Shown: positions 20,701-34,326 of the stretch, one piece after another
How the letters are laid out: the number at the start of each line of letters is the position of its first letter
Numbering within the stretch: position 1 is the first letter of the stretch
Source: Terramyces sp. JEL0728
Taxonomy: Eukaryota > Chytridiomycota > Chytridiomycetes > Rhizophydiales > Terramycetaceae
Assembly: GCA_027603945.1 (NCBI GenBank)
Contig: JADIIU010000052.1
Span: 26,682-90,681, forward strand
Reading direction: 5' to 3'
DNA: 64,000 nt
Notes under the pieces: model-generated
What the model saw: only the letters and a program-made list of their open reading frames with translations
Told to the model about the DNA's origin: nothing
Databases searched by the model: none
Program-made: the position numbers and the translations under genes

Positions 20701-23700
20701 TGCCGGCAAAGAGTTCGCAAACTGTTCATGTTAAATACATAACTGGAAATAGGTCTGTGACAGAAAAGCAATATGTTCTTCAAGTATACGACAACTTTGG
20801 AAACAAAATGGAATTGGTTTCTCAGGATGTGGTTGTATTCCATGGCGAATGTAGTCCGTCAGAATGCCAAATGATGATCAATACAAAACAGGGGCCATTA
20901 GAATTTGGTCTGTTGCCTGTGTCATCAAAGGATGACCTTGAAATCTTATACGATCCTGCCCTAACGTACTATTCGCGAAACTACTCGGGCAAGTACCCGA
21001 TTACCGGTTCTCGGTTTGTTAAATTCAAAAACAATGGATCGAATCCTTTCGTATTTTGCGCGTATCCGGTTGAAAGAGCTGCTGAAATCGAAATTAGACC
21101 ACATACTGGGCTAGTAAAAGAGGGGCAAGCATCCGAAATTCAAATAATTGTCACACCGCAAACCCAAGGTGTTTTTGAGGACGTTATCATATTCCAGGTG
21201 ATAGGAGGAGGCAGATCATTCAAAATACCAATTAAATTTGAAGGAAGAAAACCTTCAATTGAAATCACCCAAATGGGAAGTCAAATTGCTAAAGATGTAA
21301 TAATTGGATCCAGCAGCGTCTCTTCTTTACAGATTCATAACAGAGGGAGTGTCTTTGGCAGATTGATAGTTGACCTTTCAAATTTCAAGGAGTTTTCTGT
21401 TGTGTGTCGAGATGAAAGGCCGCGTACAGGATCTTCAAATTATAACGGACGTCTTGCTTCTGCAGGGTCGAGCGATTCTAGATTACGATTATCCGTTGCA
21501 GCGTTGAGTGAGAAGAGCCTAGGTAGGATAGCATTGGTCGATAATAGCAGATTTAAACTTTGCAAAAGAGAAATCTCTGATGACAGTAAATGATTTTTGA
21601 TGTAGCTCGAATTTATGTGCTAGATTCTAATCCTGGAGACAGGTATATTGTTGACATTGTGTACACCCCATCGTTCAACATCAGATACATTGATCCTATA
21701 TCCGGATACTTGCTTGGATCGAACACAAGCACAGAGGTAGCAAATATTTCGTCCGAGATGGCACTTATAACTGGCCAATTTAGTATTCCAATTGATAGCA
21801 AGGGGATACACTCTCCTATTGATATTTCAACTAAATCGATTGTGTTTAAAGATAAAATAATGCACGCCAGCCAACCCAAAATGCCGCACGACACCCCTTC
21901 AACTTCCCAGTTCACAATTCAAAATGTTTCAAATGAACCTGTTGATTATGTTTGCCAAATATCCATGAATGACGGCGGGATTTTTTCAGTAGAGCCAACA
22001 AAAGGAGTGTTACAGATTGGAAAAGCTCAAACATTAACTGTAAGCTTCAGCCCAATCAAAACGGGAAGCTTTGAGGCTAGGCTAAATGTTGGCATCAAAT
22101 ATATGAACGTGGACTCTTCAATACCAGTAAAATTAAACGGGACAGCAGCCAATCCAACAGTGAACTTTTCACCTCCTGAAATTTACTTGCCAATAGTTCC
22201 ACACGGAGTGGAAAGCTCAGTGATTTTCTCAATCATCAATATGGGTTGCGAGAGGGGAGAGATTTTACCTCAATTTCCACCAGAACTTACAAAGCAAGGA
22301 ATATCATTTGATATTTTCTTTCCTGAGGGTAAAATATTAAAATCAGACGGAGAAAAACTAACCTGCAAGGTAAAATTTACAAACATCACCTGCCCTGCCA
22401 AGCCAATCAGTTTTACTGTGCGGATCCCATTTTTGGACTCTGAAGGAAATAGATTCTCCTTGCCAATACATGGAACGTCGTGTACCTCCTTCTTGACCAA
22501 TTTACCTTATATGTGGATGCATCAGCCAGAAATTAAATTTTTGCAAGTGAACAATAACTGGTGTTACCGAATAGAGGCATTTGAATCAGACGCAGGATTG
22601 AACGAGCAGCAAAAGAGAGCAAAAATTCTAAATGCAGGATTGAATGTGAGAACTCCTACTGGAATTCCTATCTCTGGATCTGCAAAGGTTTTGGAAGCAG
22701 AGCAATTCTGGACAGTAACGGCGAGCACCATATTATTTTGGTTACAGGATCATATTTCCCTCCCACTGGTAAATTTGATTTAAATCCAGGAAGACAAGGC
22801 GTTCCCTGAAAACCTGATTGCCACAAGCTGCAAAGCAATAGATAACTTACTTCAATCTCTCACTGGAAAGAAGATGCATGGATTAGCTCCTGTGTTAAAG
22901 ATAAGTGCGTACCTACTTACCATAGGCAACACTCCAGACGAAATCATTAAAAGCACATATCGTCATTTCCAGGAAATAATCTTATTTTTAATATCCCATG
23001 GGGCAATGCTAAGCGGATTAAAGGCTGAGTATCTTTTGTCTCATTCCGATTACCAAAGATTCATTGTTCTCTCTAGTCAGAATACCGTAACTAACATTTA
23101 ATTTAGCGTTTATTCAAAAAGAGTGAAACAGTTATTTATTCTGCTCCAGAAAGTGCAACAAATTATCGTTTATTGTCAAAGGAAGCCTGGGGCACATTAC
23201 TGTTACAAATTGCAAAGGTGTTTTTAATCCAAACGGTAAGACCGGAACAAACAAAGGCTCTCCCGGCTGAATTCGAGTTAGCAGAGGAAGAACTTTATAA
23301 AAACAGTAATTTTTATGGGTATTCAGAAATAGGACTTTTGCAATGGGCGTCAAATCATTTGGAAAAGGTGTCTGTTTCTAACCAGCAGAGATTATCCATT
23401 AAAAGATATTTCACAAATTTCTCCAGTGATTTCCAAGATTCCGTCGCAATTGCAATTTTAATCCAAGCGCATGTCAGCACCGTTCAAGAAATTTTCGCCA
23501 ACTTTTCCATAAATCCAACCACAAAAGAACAGAAAATTGAAAACGCAAAGCAAGTTGTAGCCTCTTTAAAAGAAATCTATGGCTCAAGCCATGTGTCAAA
23601 TTTATTGCCATCACAAATCTATAATGGTACAGAGCTGGAGATTCTACTGTTGCTAACGTTCTTGCACCAAACACTACCGGGCTTTATTCCTAAAAATTCA

Positions 23701-26700
23701 ATTGAATTTGTTGGTACACTTCACGAAAATGTGAGCAGGACAATTGAAATTGCAAATACTAGTGCAAAGTCACTAACATACATTGCCCAAATTACCGGTG
23801 CTCAAGAATACACTGTAAGAGAGTCGACATTGACTCTCCCTTCAAAGTCCTCGGTGCAATTCACAGTTGACTTTGTCAGTAGATTTTCACACAAAGTCGA
23901 CGGGATTTTAACAATCAAGACTAAAAAGATGGGTTTAAATCATTCTTCCGTTATGGTGTTCAACTTGGCGTGTTCGGTTGAATCAATCAATCCAACAGAG
24001 GTTTTGAAAGTTGGCGCTGCATTATATGGATGTCCAGCAGCTCAGATTAAATTTGAGGTGAAGAATCGGTTCAACATTGATGGAAAATTTAATATCCAAA
24101 TCAGACAGAAAAAGGTAATAGGTTATAATTTAGAAATTAAACAAGGATTCAAATGAATATTCAATAAGACACGACTCGCATAATCCTCCGGCGTACTGCA
24201 CGAATATTGAAACGATTAGCATTAGAGCATTAGAAACAGCGACAATGGAAGTCAGCTACTTGCCTTTTGATGTGACCGTTTACTAAAAATAGGAAGGAGT
24301 ACACGAATGCACTATTCTTTTTAACGATCCGGAGGTTGGCGAGTTTCTGTACAAAATAGAAGGACAGTCATATACTCCGTGTCCTGTAGAAATTTGCAAT
24401 TGGAGTTGCAAATCAAACACATCGTTTGAAAAGCTGTTAAGAATAATCCCGACCAACTCAATTCGAGACAAGGCTTTGAATGCTTATATGGCAGCAAACT
24501 ATGCATTTAGAAACTTGCTGAACAAGAGCCGATCAGTAAAAGACAGAATCAAATCAAATGGAGGGGTTGACCGGGATGCTTACCAGCTTCCCAAGACACC
24601 GCTAAGATATAAAATTGAATATTCGTCACCCTATTTCAAGGGGCCATCGGAAATTGCCATCAAACCTTCCCCAGATGCAAAGGAGAAAACATCAATTGAG
24701 CAAGTCTTTACTGAATTGCCGATAACATTCCTTCCAAAGGTATAGTTAGATATAACGTAGGCGCCGGGGAAATACGTATGCAAAATTATATTGAGCTGCC
24801 TAGAGTTTTCTGATGTTCGCGTTTACGTGGTGAATGGAATGGCTAGATCTGAAGGCTCAACTGCAGAATTAGAATTCAATACAAAAGCCAAGCAACATTT
24901 AGTGCAAGATATCCCTATAGTCAACATGTCAAATGAAGATTGGTCTATTAAGGCATCGCTGCAGGGTACATTCTTCACGTGCCCATTTTCAATCAATGCA
25001 AAAGCTGGGGTTATTACAAATTTCCCAATCGCATTCCAGCCTTCTAAGCAATGCGAAGTTTTGGGACAGCTACTACTTACCAATATGCACACTACCCAGA
25101 AATATTCGTACGTGTTGAAAGGAATCGCATCCGACCCAGATCCAGAAGACACATTAGAGTTCAAATGTGAAGCAAGAGTTCCCGTAAACCTAATTAACTT
25201 TAGTTTGAACATCCATTGAATTTGAGTAATTCCACAGAAGAAGAGCTCCTGTATGAAGTAGTTACCGACCTACCTCTTTCAAATGCCAAGAAAACCGTGA
25301 AAATCCCTCCAGGAAAGTCTTTAAAGTATCAGCTCAAAGCACTGCCTCTAGTGTCTGGGAAATTTACCAAATTTATAAAATTCTTGAACAAAGCAGACGA
25401 ATCTTATTTATGGTATGCTGTTAATATATCTGTGGCCGCTCCACCACCAGAATGCAATATCAAACTGGGCACAGAAGTAAGAAAATCCGCAACTATCGAC
25501 ATTAAATTGGTCAATCCTCTCGCGAATCTCCCCATTGCTTACGATGTGTACTATTCTGGGTCTTCATTGCGCGGCCCTATTGTAGTCACTATCCCGCCAA
25601 AACAAGAGTATATTTACAAACTAGAATATTCACCAAGTAAATTCAATTAACAGCAGTGATCCCTGCCTCCGAAACCGGAAGCATTAAATTCTTTAATCCA
25701 GTATATGGCGAGTTCTGGTATTTGCTGGAATTGAGTGCTGGGGAGGCACCACCTATACAGCTATCCCCAGTAAGCTGTCCATTAGGGAAACATTGCGTAA
25801 TTTTGTACTAACTTCCAGAGCACTGTAGTCAATTTGGAGAACCCACTAAATGAAGAATTACAAATAACCATCTCCAATTCTCACCCCCAAAATTTCCAAT
25901 TATTTGTTCCGCCGCTAGATTCTTATGGCCCGATCACTAGAAAACCAGAAAACAATCTCAAGTTCTTGTTGGAAGCAAAAGAATCTTGTAAACTTCAAAT
26001 TATATTCTGGCCGAGCTCAATTGAACAGAATGTGGAAGGGAAGTTTGAAATTTTCAACTCCAAGCTTGGAAAAATTGTATATTTATTAACCGTAAGTTTG
26101 AATAACAAGTAGGGATCCGGGTTGCATCCTCCAGTGATGGATAATATTGAAATCGACTGTTCAATGGGCGAGGCAAGAAATGCCGTTGTAAATTTTGAAA
26201 ATCCACTCTTGAATCCTATTTCAATCTCCATCAAGATAGATGAAGAAAACAGCACCGATTTTACCCTGGTAACCAACTCAAAAACCAAATTTTTGCAGGG
26301 TTTGGAGGCTTTGCCAATTCAAGTTATATACAAGCCAACGCAAATGGTTCGACAGTCGGCTACCATTAGAGTTGAATCTGCAGATAACCTGGTTTGGACC
26401 TATCCAATTGTAGGCACGCCAATTGTGAATTTACTTTCGGTCCCCTTAATAATACGATGCAGAGCGAGAGAGGTGCAAGAAATAACCACTGAAGTTCAAT
26501 TATCCGGAATGGGCGAGGATTTTCCAAAAGAAGAGATCAACAAATCGCTACCAGTTCCATTTGAAAACGTGGTAACATATAAAGTGCTAGGCGATCCAGA
26601 AACCAAAAAAATATTCAAAGTCCGTATCTTGGAATCGTATGTTACTGAAAGAGGATCGCTGAACTTGAAGATTTCGGTAATTAGATCTAATCCCAGAATG

Positions 26701-27147
26701 AGTTTGTAGCTTACAAACCTGCAGATTTACAACTAGAAGTGGTTTTTACGCATTTGGAGCACGGCGGTAAATGGAAGTACCCTGTAAGGCTCTCTGCAAG
26801 TCCACAGGCTGTAGATGATACTATTATTATTCAAGGCGTGGCCGGAAAGACAAATACGATTGCATTTGCACTAAAGAATCCATACAAAATGCAACTAAAG
26901 TATACAGCTTCGTTTTATAGAAGCGCTAGCAGTGAAATATCCATTGGATCTAGTGAGGGTATACTAGTTCCAGAGAGTGAACAACAAGAAGGCGATAATC
27001 TGATTATGTTGTCGTACAAACCAACAATGCAAGGAAAATCTTGTGTAGCTCTTTTATTGATAGAAGTAATTGTTTTTAATGTAGACTGAAGAGTTTTCAT
27101 TGTTTTATGAAATTAGAGGAGTAACTCCACTTTCTAAAAAGAAATAA
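17755..27147 (+). CDS. CFAP47: CFAP47-like giant axonemal protein (about 3,044 aa)
   Basis: Flagellar central-apparatus-type protein built from many ASPM/SPD-2/Hydin (ASH) immunoglobulin-like domains, for example SPSKIIIENYIPGQTHEASF, FEISPLSAVVPAKSSQTVHV and FSVEPTKGVLQIGKAQTLTV. A calponin-homology-like segment lies around exons 4-5 (LLQWASNHLEKV). Fourteen exons are joined by 13 introns: 19640-19659, 21586-21605, 22769-22789, 23087-23106, 24115-24133, 24278-24292 (15 nt), 24740-24760, 25184-25203, 25637-25656, 25798-25819, 26092-26112, 26677-26696 and 27066-27084. The sum of exons is an exact multiple of three. Length is close to human CFAP47. The start at 17755 is the first ATG in frame. 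The stop overlaps AATAAA and lies 26 nt from the convergent DBP2 stop. Confidence 0.9.
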
Positions 27148-27173
27148 AATAGTTGCAACGATTGTAAAATTTA

Positions 27174-29098
<1,925 letters not shown>

Positions 29099-29566
29099 CT
29101 ATACCAAGTTTATTGTGTTCAAATCCCTCAGTAGAGTAGGAGTGTCCTTGTACACTAGCACATTCTCACCAACGGGCTCTTCAAAATCGCCAAGTTGTGA
29201 ATCCAGCAACTCTTTTTTAAAAAAGTGGTTTCTGGTTTCCAATCTATGGGTCAGCGTCTGCTTGTCTACTTTTAAATATACAAAAATTGCATCGGAAAAC
29301 ATTTCCCTGTATTTTTTCTTCAAGCAAGAGCAAGCCAAGATAACGGTTCCATCCAGGGTTTTCAGGTGTTTGATAATCGCCTGTAACCAAGGATATCTAT
29401 CTTTATCCTCTAATGGTATATTATTCGTCATCTTTTGTTTGTTTTCTATAGGGTGGAAATCATCGGCATCGATGAATACACTCGGGATTGTTTTGGATAG
29501 TTCTAATCCTAGGTATGTTTTTCCACAGCCAGATACTCCAAATAGTATGATTAATTTACTGTACAT
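29099..29566 (-). CDS. gluconokinase (155 aa)
   Basis: Phosphorylates gluconate to 6-phosphogluconate, feeding the pentose phosphate pathway. P-loop FGVSGCGKT at the N-terminus, DADDFHP and KMTNNIPLEDKDRYPWL substrate motifs, then ACSCLKKKYR; all are typical of GntK-type kinases. Intronless and full length for the family. It ends near TINLV and lies 51 bp upstream of DBP2 on the same strand. Confidence 0.93.
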   Translation of the reverse strand: MYSKLIILFGVSGCGKTYLGLELSKTIPSVFIDADDFHPIENKQKMTNNIPLEDKDRYPWLQAIIKHLKTLDGTVILACSCLKKKYREMFSDAIFVYLKVDKQTLTHRLETRNHFFKKELLDSQLGDFEEPVGENVLVYKDTPTLLRDLNTINLV

Positions 29567-29688
29567 TTTGCGTTGAATTTACGAGATTGGCAATTTTTGT
29601 TGAAAAATTGCAGAGTTCAAAGGAATAAATTCAGAGGCAATTGTAAATTACTTAGTAACTAGTATAATGGACGGTAGATTACTGAACA

Positions 29689-30390
29689 ATGGGCTCCATA
29701 ACAGCCACTTTTTATTATCGCTTTTTTGCTCGAAAAGAAAAACGAGAAAAAATGGTAACAGTTACTAGTCAAGCAGTAAGCGCTGAATCGCAATCGCTGA
29801 CCCCTCGATTAAGAGCTGAATGGGACTACAAGTGCTCCTACTTTGATGAACGGCCAGACACTGAAGTATGGAAAGAATTCAAGAGCACTTGGCTCAAATC
29901 ACCTATAATCCATGAAATACTTGAATGCTCTGACCAAGTGAACAATGAATGGAAGTACTGGCGGACCAATAATAGGGTCTACGACCATATTGAAAGCTTG
30001 GAAGGTATTTGGAATCAGTTTAAAGAATTCTGGGATTTAAGTAAAACGCAGCATGTTTTTGACGAGATGCGGTATTTATCTGATGGTATGCTATGGGAAT
30101 GGCGCTACATGTACAACGATCGGTACCCAAATGTATATGGGTTCGACATACAACCAAAAGCTATACTTTGGCAAAATTTTAAGACAATTTGGAAAATCGA
30201 TGTTTCCAATTACAATGAAGATGAATACAACAAGATGGTGAATGATATGGACCTTAAGGAACATTTTGTCGGCTGGGAACCATTCAAGAATGCCAATTAT
30301 GCTGCCTTTGATGCACTGTCAGTTAGGGAGCAGTATGAGATTTGGAAAGAGTTTGCTCGCCATCAATGCATCAAAGTCGAACCAAATTAA
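29689..30390 (+). CDS. unrecognised protein with tryptophan-rich internal repeats (233 aa)
   Basis: No known family recognised. About four copies of a repeat of roughly 50 residues can be aligned. Each has a WxY-type start, then a spacer, then a [VIL]W-x-x-F block: VWKEFKSTW, IWNQFKEFW, LWQNFKTIW and IWKEFARHQ. WKYW, WRYMY and WEPF precede the later copies. The first 22 residues are hydrophobic/basic (MGSITATFYYRFFARK) and could be a mitochondrial signal, or translation may start at the second ATG (29752). Single exon. Acidic and aromatic composition suggests a helical scaffold; function unknown. Confidence 0.65.
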   Translation: MGSITATFYYRFFARKEKREKMVTVTSQAVSAESQSLTPRLRAEWDYKCSYFDERPDTEVWKEFKSTWLKSPIIHEILECSDQVNNEWKYWRTNNRVYDHIESLEGIWNQFKEFWDLSKTQHVFDEMRYLSDGMLWEWRYMYNDRYPNVYGFDIQPKAILWQNFKTIWKIDVSNYNEDEYNKMVNDMDLKEHFVGWEPFKNANYAAFDALSVREQYEIWKEFARHQCIKVEPN

Positions 30391-30630
30391 AAAGCTGCTT
30401 GGTTTTGAATTTACTTTTGTATTTTCCTATTGAGCACACGAGTGATTTACCTATGCTAAGATGTTTTGCAATCAGTTTGCATATAAAAATGCACATACTG
30501 CAAAAGTATCCAACAAATTAAAGAATTACTAGACTATTATACGCTTCAGATCACTTATCTACTTGCATGATTTGACTGGGCTGGAGGTAACCAACTTTGC
30601 CAAATCAGATTAGTTTGAAAAATAAAAAAA

Positions 30631-31110
30631 ATGTTTAGGACAATAATAAAGAGAAGCATGTCGACTCTAGACACTGGTACCTGACTATCTAATCCAGAAT
30701 TGAAACAGAAACTAAAAGATGAATTAAAAACCCAAATGAAATTGAAAAACAAGCAGCAAGTAACAGTAATAAAATCGGTCCTCGCTGATATCTTGAACAA
30801 CGAGAAATCCGGACAGAAACCAATTCCAATTGCCCAATTAATCCAAAGGGGAATCAAAAAGAGACAGGATTCAATGTCGATTTATGAACAGAATGACCGA
30901 TTGGATTTAAAACAAGTTGAAGAGGAAGAAACAAAGATTCTACAAGGATTTTTACCGCAACAAATGTCTAGGGAAGAGATTAAAGTTTATTTGAAGGAAA
31001 AAGTAAAGGGAGAGAAAGATTTTGGTAAAGTTATGAAGAGTGTGGATTTGGATGTTTCTGTTGCTCCTAGAAAGTTGGTCTCTGAAATCCTTAAAGAATT
31101 ATTGAAATAA
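30631..31110 (+). CDS. AIM41/YqeY-like mitochondrial protein (152 aa)
   Basis: YqeY/GatB-associated domain, as in fungal Aim41. N-terminal MFRTIIKRSMSTL looks like a mitochondrial presequence. A 21-nt intron at 30680-30700 joins it to the helical domain (LKQKLKDELKTQM, SVLADILNNEK, EEEETKILQGFLPQQMS). The C-terminus FGKVMKSVDLDVSVAPRKLV fits the conserved end of the family. In bacteria the domain is associated with tRNA-dependent amidotransferases; the role in mitochondria is unsettled. AATAAA overlaps the stop. Confidence 0.88.
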
Positions 31111-31229
31111 AATTGCGTTATTAGGGTGAATTGTTTGGTCAGATTTGATCCCGGGGAGACTCATTCCATATTCTGATTGCATCTCATGTGCAAAGACAGT
31201 CTCAAAATGCAGTGACGTGTTCTTTACAA

Positions 31230-32076
31230 ATGCAAATCAAAGTGTTACAATTCAATAGCATAGCACAGCAACCACCAGTCCAAAAACAACAAAAATTGGA
31301 CTCATGGTTACTAATCGGCAATCTAAAATCACCTCAATTCCATCAGTGCCTCGATTTACTTTACTCTGGAAAAGAAAAGAATTTGCTGGATTTCAAAGTA
31401 GAAAAACTCAACCCGTTTGATTTTATTGTTTGGAAGCAAAAGAATGTTATTCAGGGTAGTTGTCAAGTAATACTGCAATTGAATGGAAAGAATCTTGATT
31501 TTGACAGGTTTTGTGGTTTCTGCAAGTCGAATTACGCGATTAATTTGAAAGAAGGAAACTATGAAAATAGAGGTAAGCATTACTAACGAGGTATTCAAGC
31601 AATGAATGAATCTATCAAAGACAAAAGGATTGTCGAATTGGAAATTAGTATCGATAAATTGCAAGCAGGCACGCTTCGTGTACAAGTACTATCGATTAAT
31701 ATAGCTGTATGATGATGTGGTGCCTGTCTCTGTCAACCATTTCTTGCAGCAAACCTATGCGAAAACCAAATGCACGCAAATTGTGAAAAACGGGTGGATT
31801 CAATTCGGGGGAAAACCAACCACAACTTTTCCCGATGAGAATTTCATCAAGAAACATACAAAGAGAGGAATAGTATCCCTCGTCAATAGCGGACCAAATA
31901 GCAACAGCTACAACTTTATGATCTTGCTGAAACCAATGCCTTATTTTGACAAGAAATTTGTTGTTATTGGGGAATTGGTAGATGGAGATAAAACTCTGGA
32001 TTTGATTGAGCAAGTCTCGACTAATTTTGAGAAGCCTGATTTTGATATAACTATTGAGCAGTTTAAATTAACCTGA
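31230..32076 (+). CDS. PPIL6-like cyclophilin (269 aa)
   Basis: Divergent cyclophilin with an N-terminal extension of about 120 residues (FNSIAQQPPVQKQQKLD, DFDRFCGFCKSNYAINL), as in PPIL6, a protein expressed mainly in ciliated cells. The isomerase-like part reads LYDDVVPVSVNHFLQQTY, IVKNGWIQFGGKP and FVVIGELVDGDKTLDLI. Canonical catalytic Arg/Phe residues are not evident, so isomerase activity is doubtful. Two introns: 31573-31590 (18 nt, GTAAGCATTACTAACGAG) and 31686-31704 (19 nt). Stop overlaps AATAAA. Confidence 0.75.
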
Positions 32077-32127
32077 ATAAAATATTTAAATTGCAATACG
32101 ATTTAATCAAAAGAATATTAACACAGT

Positions 32128-32798
32128 TTATTGTTTTTTCTTGGAGACTCTATTCTTATCTTTGATATAATTAAGGCTCGTTCTATGTTGCTCCTGCGGC
32201 TGGATATCTTGCATTGGATTCATAGCTTCAGGTTTTTCATTCTTTATCGCGCTTGCCAGCATATTGCTGGTCTGCAAAGGATTAAGCAAATGGTTGGTGC
32301 TAAAGAGAAAATTTCCCCACCCGTTATTCAGAGTAGATGGGTTCATTCTAGCCAGTGATGTGTACATTGTGGATATAGACTTTTTCTGCGTTTGTTTAGT
32401 TACTCTAACATTTGGTATTGCTGATCCTCGCTCTGCCTTTTCACTCTTTACTCTCCAACGTACATAGCATGCATTGCAATAAGACTAATATTAGCAGTGG
32501 TTACTCTGGTTCCGTCTGGTCCTTTACGCTTTAAAGGCGTATCCTTTTCCAGTGTCCCGCACTTTACACATTTCCAGGTATAATTCAAATCCAAATGGTC
32601 CATCAAATTGTCATTTGCGTTGATTGGTGTCTTGCTTGAGACTGGTGTTATATTAGAGCCACTGCTCGGAGTATTGATATGGAATTTCGCCATTTCTATT
32701 TGTTCGTTGCCACTATATGTCTGCGGTGTTAGAATCTGACTATTTTTTACTGCAATCTCTGTCTTTATTGGAGATATTTTCTGTTCCTTCTTGTACAT
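32128..32798 (-). CDS. GATA-type zinc finger protein (216 aa)
   Basis: Single GATA-like finger: CVKCGTLEKDTPLKRKGPDG, then across a 20-nt intron (32485-32504) RSYCNACYVRWRVK, giving C-x2-C-x20-C-x2-C. The N-terminal half is Ser/Thr/Asn-rich and disordered. The C-terminal tail contains NNGWGNFLFSTNHLLNP and ends KKKQ. Presumably a sequence-specific transcription factor; targets unknown, though paired GATA sites lie at 43282-43355. Divergent from the MGRN1-like gene with only 40 bp between starts. Confidence 0.85.
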
Positions 32799-32838
32799 GG
32801 GTAAAAAATTTATTCGCTGTTTCACGTCACCTTCAAAA

Positions 32839-34169
32839 ATGGGCTCTAATATCTCGTTATTTCAACGCACTCAGCAATTCAATGATAACAGCTTGACATC
32901 CAGATCTACTTATTACGGACCTCATTTCGTAATGGATGATGAAAATATTAGCACCACGTCCAGCAGAGCATTCGTGGAAGACATACTAAACGTTCTGTCG
33001 TTGGGAATACTGGGAAATTTGCATGAGGTTGCGGCACTAGGGAATCTGTATAATGAATTACCTCCTCCCCCATTAAGAAAAGCTAAAACTCTTCAGTCAA
33101 AAATCAATTTATCCAAAAGCTCCATCCAAGTTCTTCATAGAAACAAGAGTACGGAAATTCAATTCAAATACGATTCACTAGTGCCCTGCTATATATCCAT
33201 TTATTACAATGCCAGAGTCACGTACGAATCGAATACTGATGCGAGTTTGAAATTCAAGTAACGCTGCATTAATATAGTATGCTGACTGAAAACGAAAAGC
33301 CTGCTGCTTGTACCAGATATGGTCCATTTCCTGGAGGTTTAAACCAAATATTTACCACAACCGAAGATTTCCAACATGTATTTCATAGCCATGAAACAGT
33401 TGCTAATGTGCCAGTCAACATCCAACCTCAAACAGTTGCCCCTGTCACACCCGGTAGTGCGAACGAAACAAATCCGTTATTGAACCGCCCTGATAACAAC
33501 ATCCCACCGCCAATTTCGATAACTTTGCCTACCACTGCCCAGCCAGAGATTGTATCCCCATCAAGCATAAACCCAAGTGCATTGTACGATATAATAATCG
33601 TATTAGAGGAACAGGACCCGTCAGTATCCCATGGTAAGTCAAATTCACTCTAGATTTCCAAAACCCATACATGAATGCACAAGCGACAAGTCTGATGCTA
33701 AAACGCAGCGACATTTATGAAATAGTCTATTCCAAGCAGTCTCTGCTTGTTGATGGTATCCCATACACGCTTCAGGAAGTGTACGGGTTTAGCGAATCTG
33801 AAACTGATAATAGGAACGATCAGGGTAAGTCTGGTTAACGCAGTTAGCATGAAGGAATGTGTTGTCTGTATGTCTGATGCTAAGGATACGCTGGTTCTAC
33901 CCTGTCGGCATTTGTGCCTTTGTACTGCTTGTGCAGAGGTACTCCGGAATTCTCAGAATGCGTCAACTAGCCCTCAAACACCCACATCCAGAGGGCCACC
34001 AAAGTGTCCCATTTGCAGACAAGGTATTTACTTTTAACAAGTTTTCCACTCTCTTGTGCAAATCAAGTTGCCGCCTCCGTATGATATCAAAAGCACTCGG
34101 TCGTCAAGAGCCAATATTGCTGAAACTAGAGGATTTGGATCGGCCTTGTATAGATCTCAGGATGTATAG
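32839..34169 (+). CDS. MGRN1/RNF157-like RING E3 ubiquitin ligase (417 aa)
   Basis: The N-terminus MGSNIS is a myristoylation consensus, as in MGRN1. The first domain contains [15 protein letters not shown] and [18 protein letters not shown] second conserved block reads [14 protein letters not shown], then [18 protein letters not shown]. The RING finger is [20 protein letters not shown] ... CTACAE ... CPICR, followed by a short tail. Four introns: 33258-33277, 33634-33653, 33825-33843 and 34024-34041 (18 nt). An asparagine/proline-rich linker separates the two conserved blocks. A CACGTCACC element lies 16 nt upstream of the start. Confidence 0.88.
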
Positions 34170-34326
34170 TTGTTTTCTATAGTTGATAGTAAAAAAGTTC
34201 TTTAGAATTGCGTTTCAGCTATCCAATGCTGCTTCAGTGCGATTGTTTGCAGTTGCTATGACATTTAATTCTCCGATTCATCTCTAAACGTCACGCGATA
34301 CCCACGGCACTTTGCTATTTTTCGCA

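Noticed and set aside
24278..24292. Stop-codon reassignment (TAA/TAG read as amino acids) as explanation for in-frame stops
   Set aside because: TAA, TAG and TGA all serve as terminal stops in this window, and in-frame stops always fall inside segments with GT...AG-like ends whose removal restores conserved protein.
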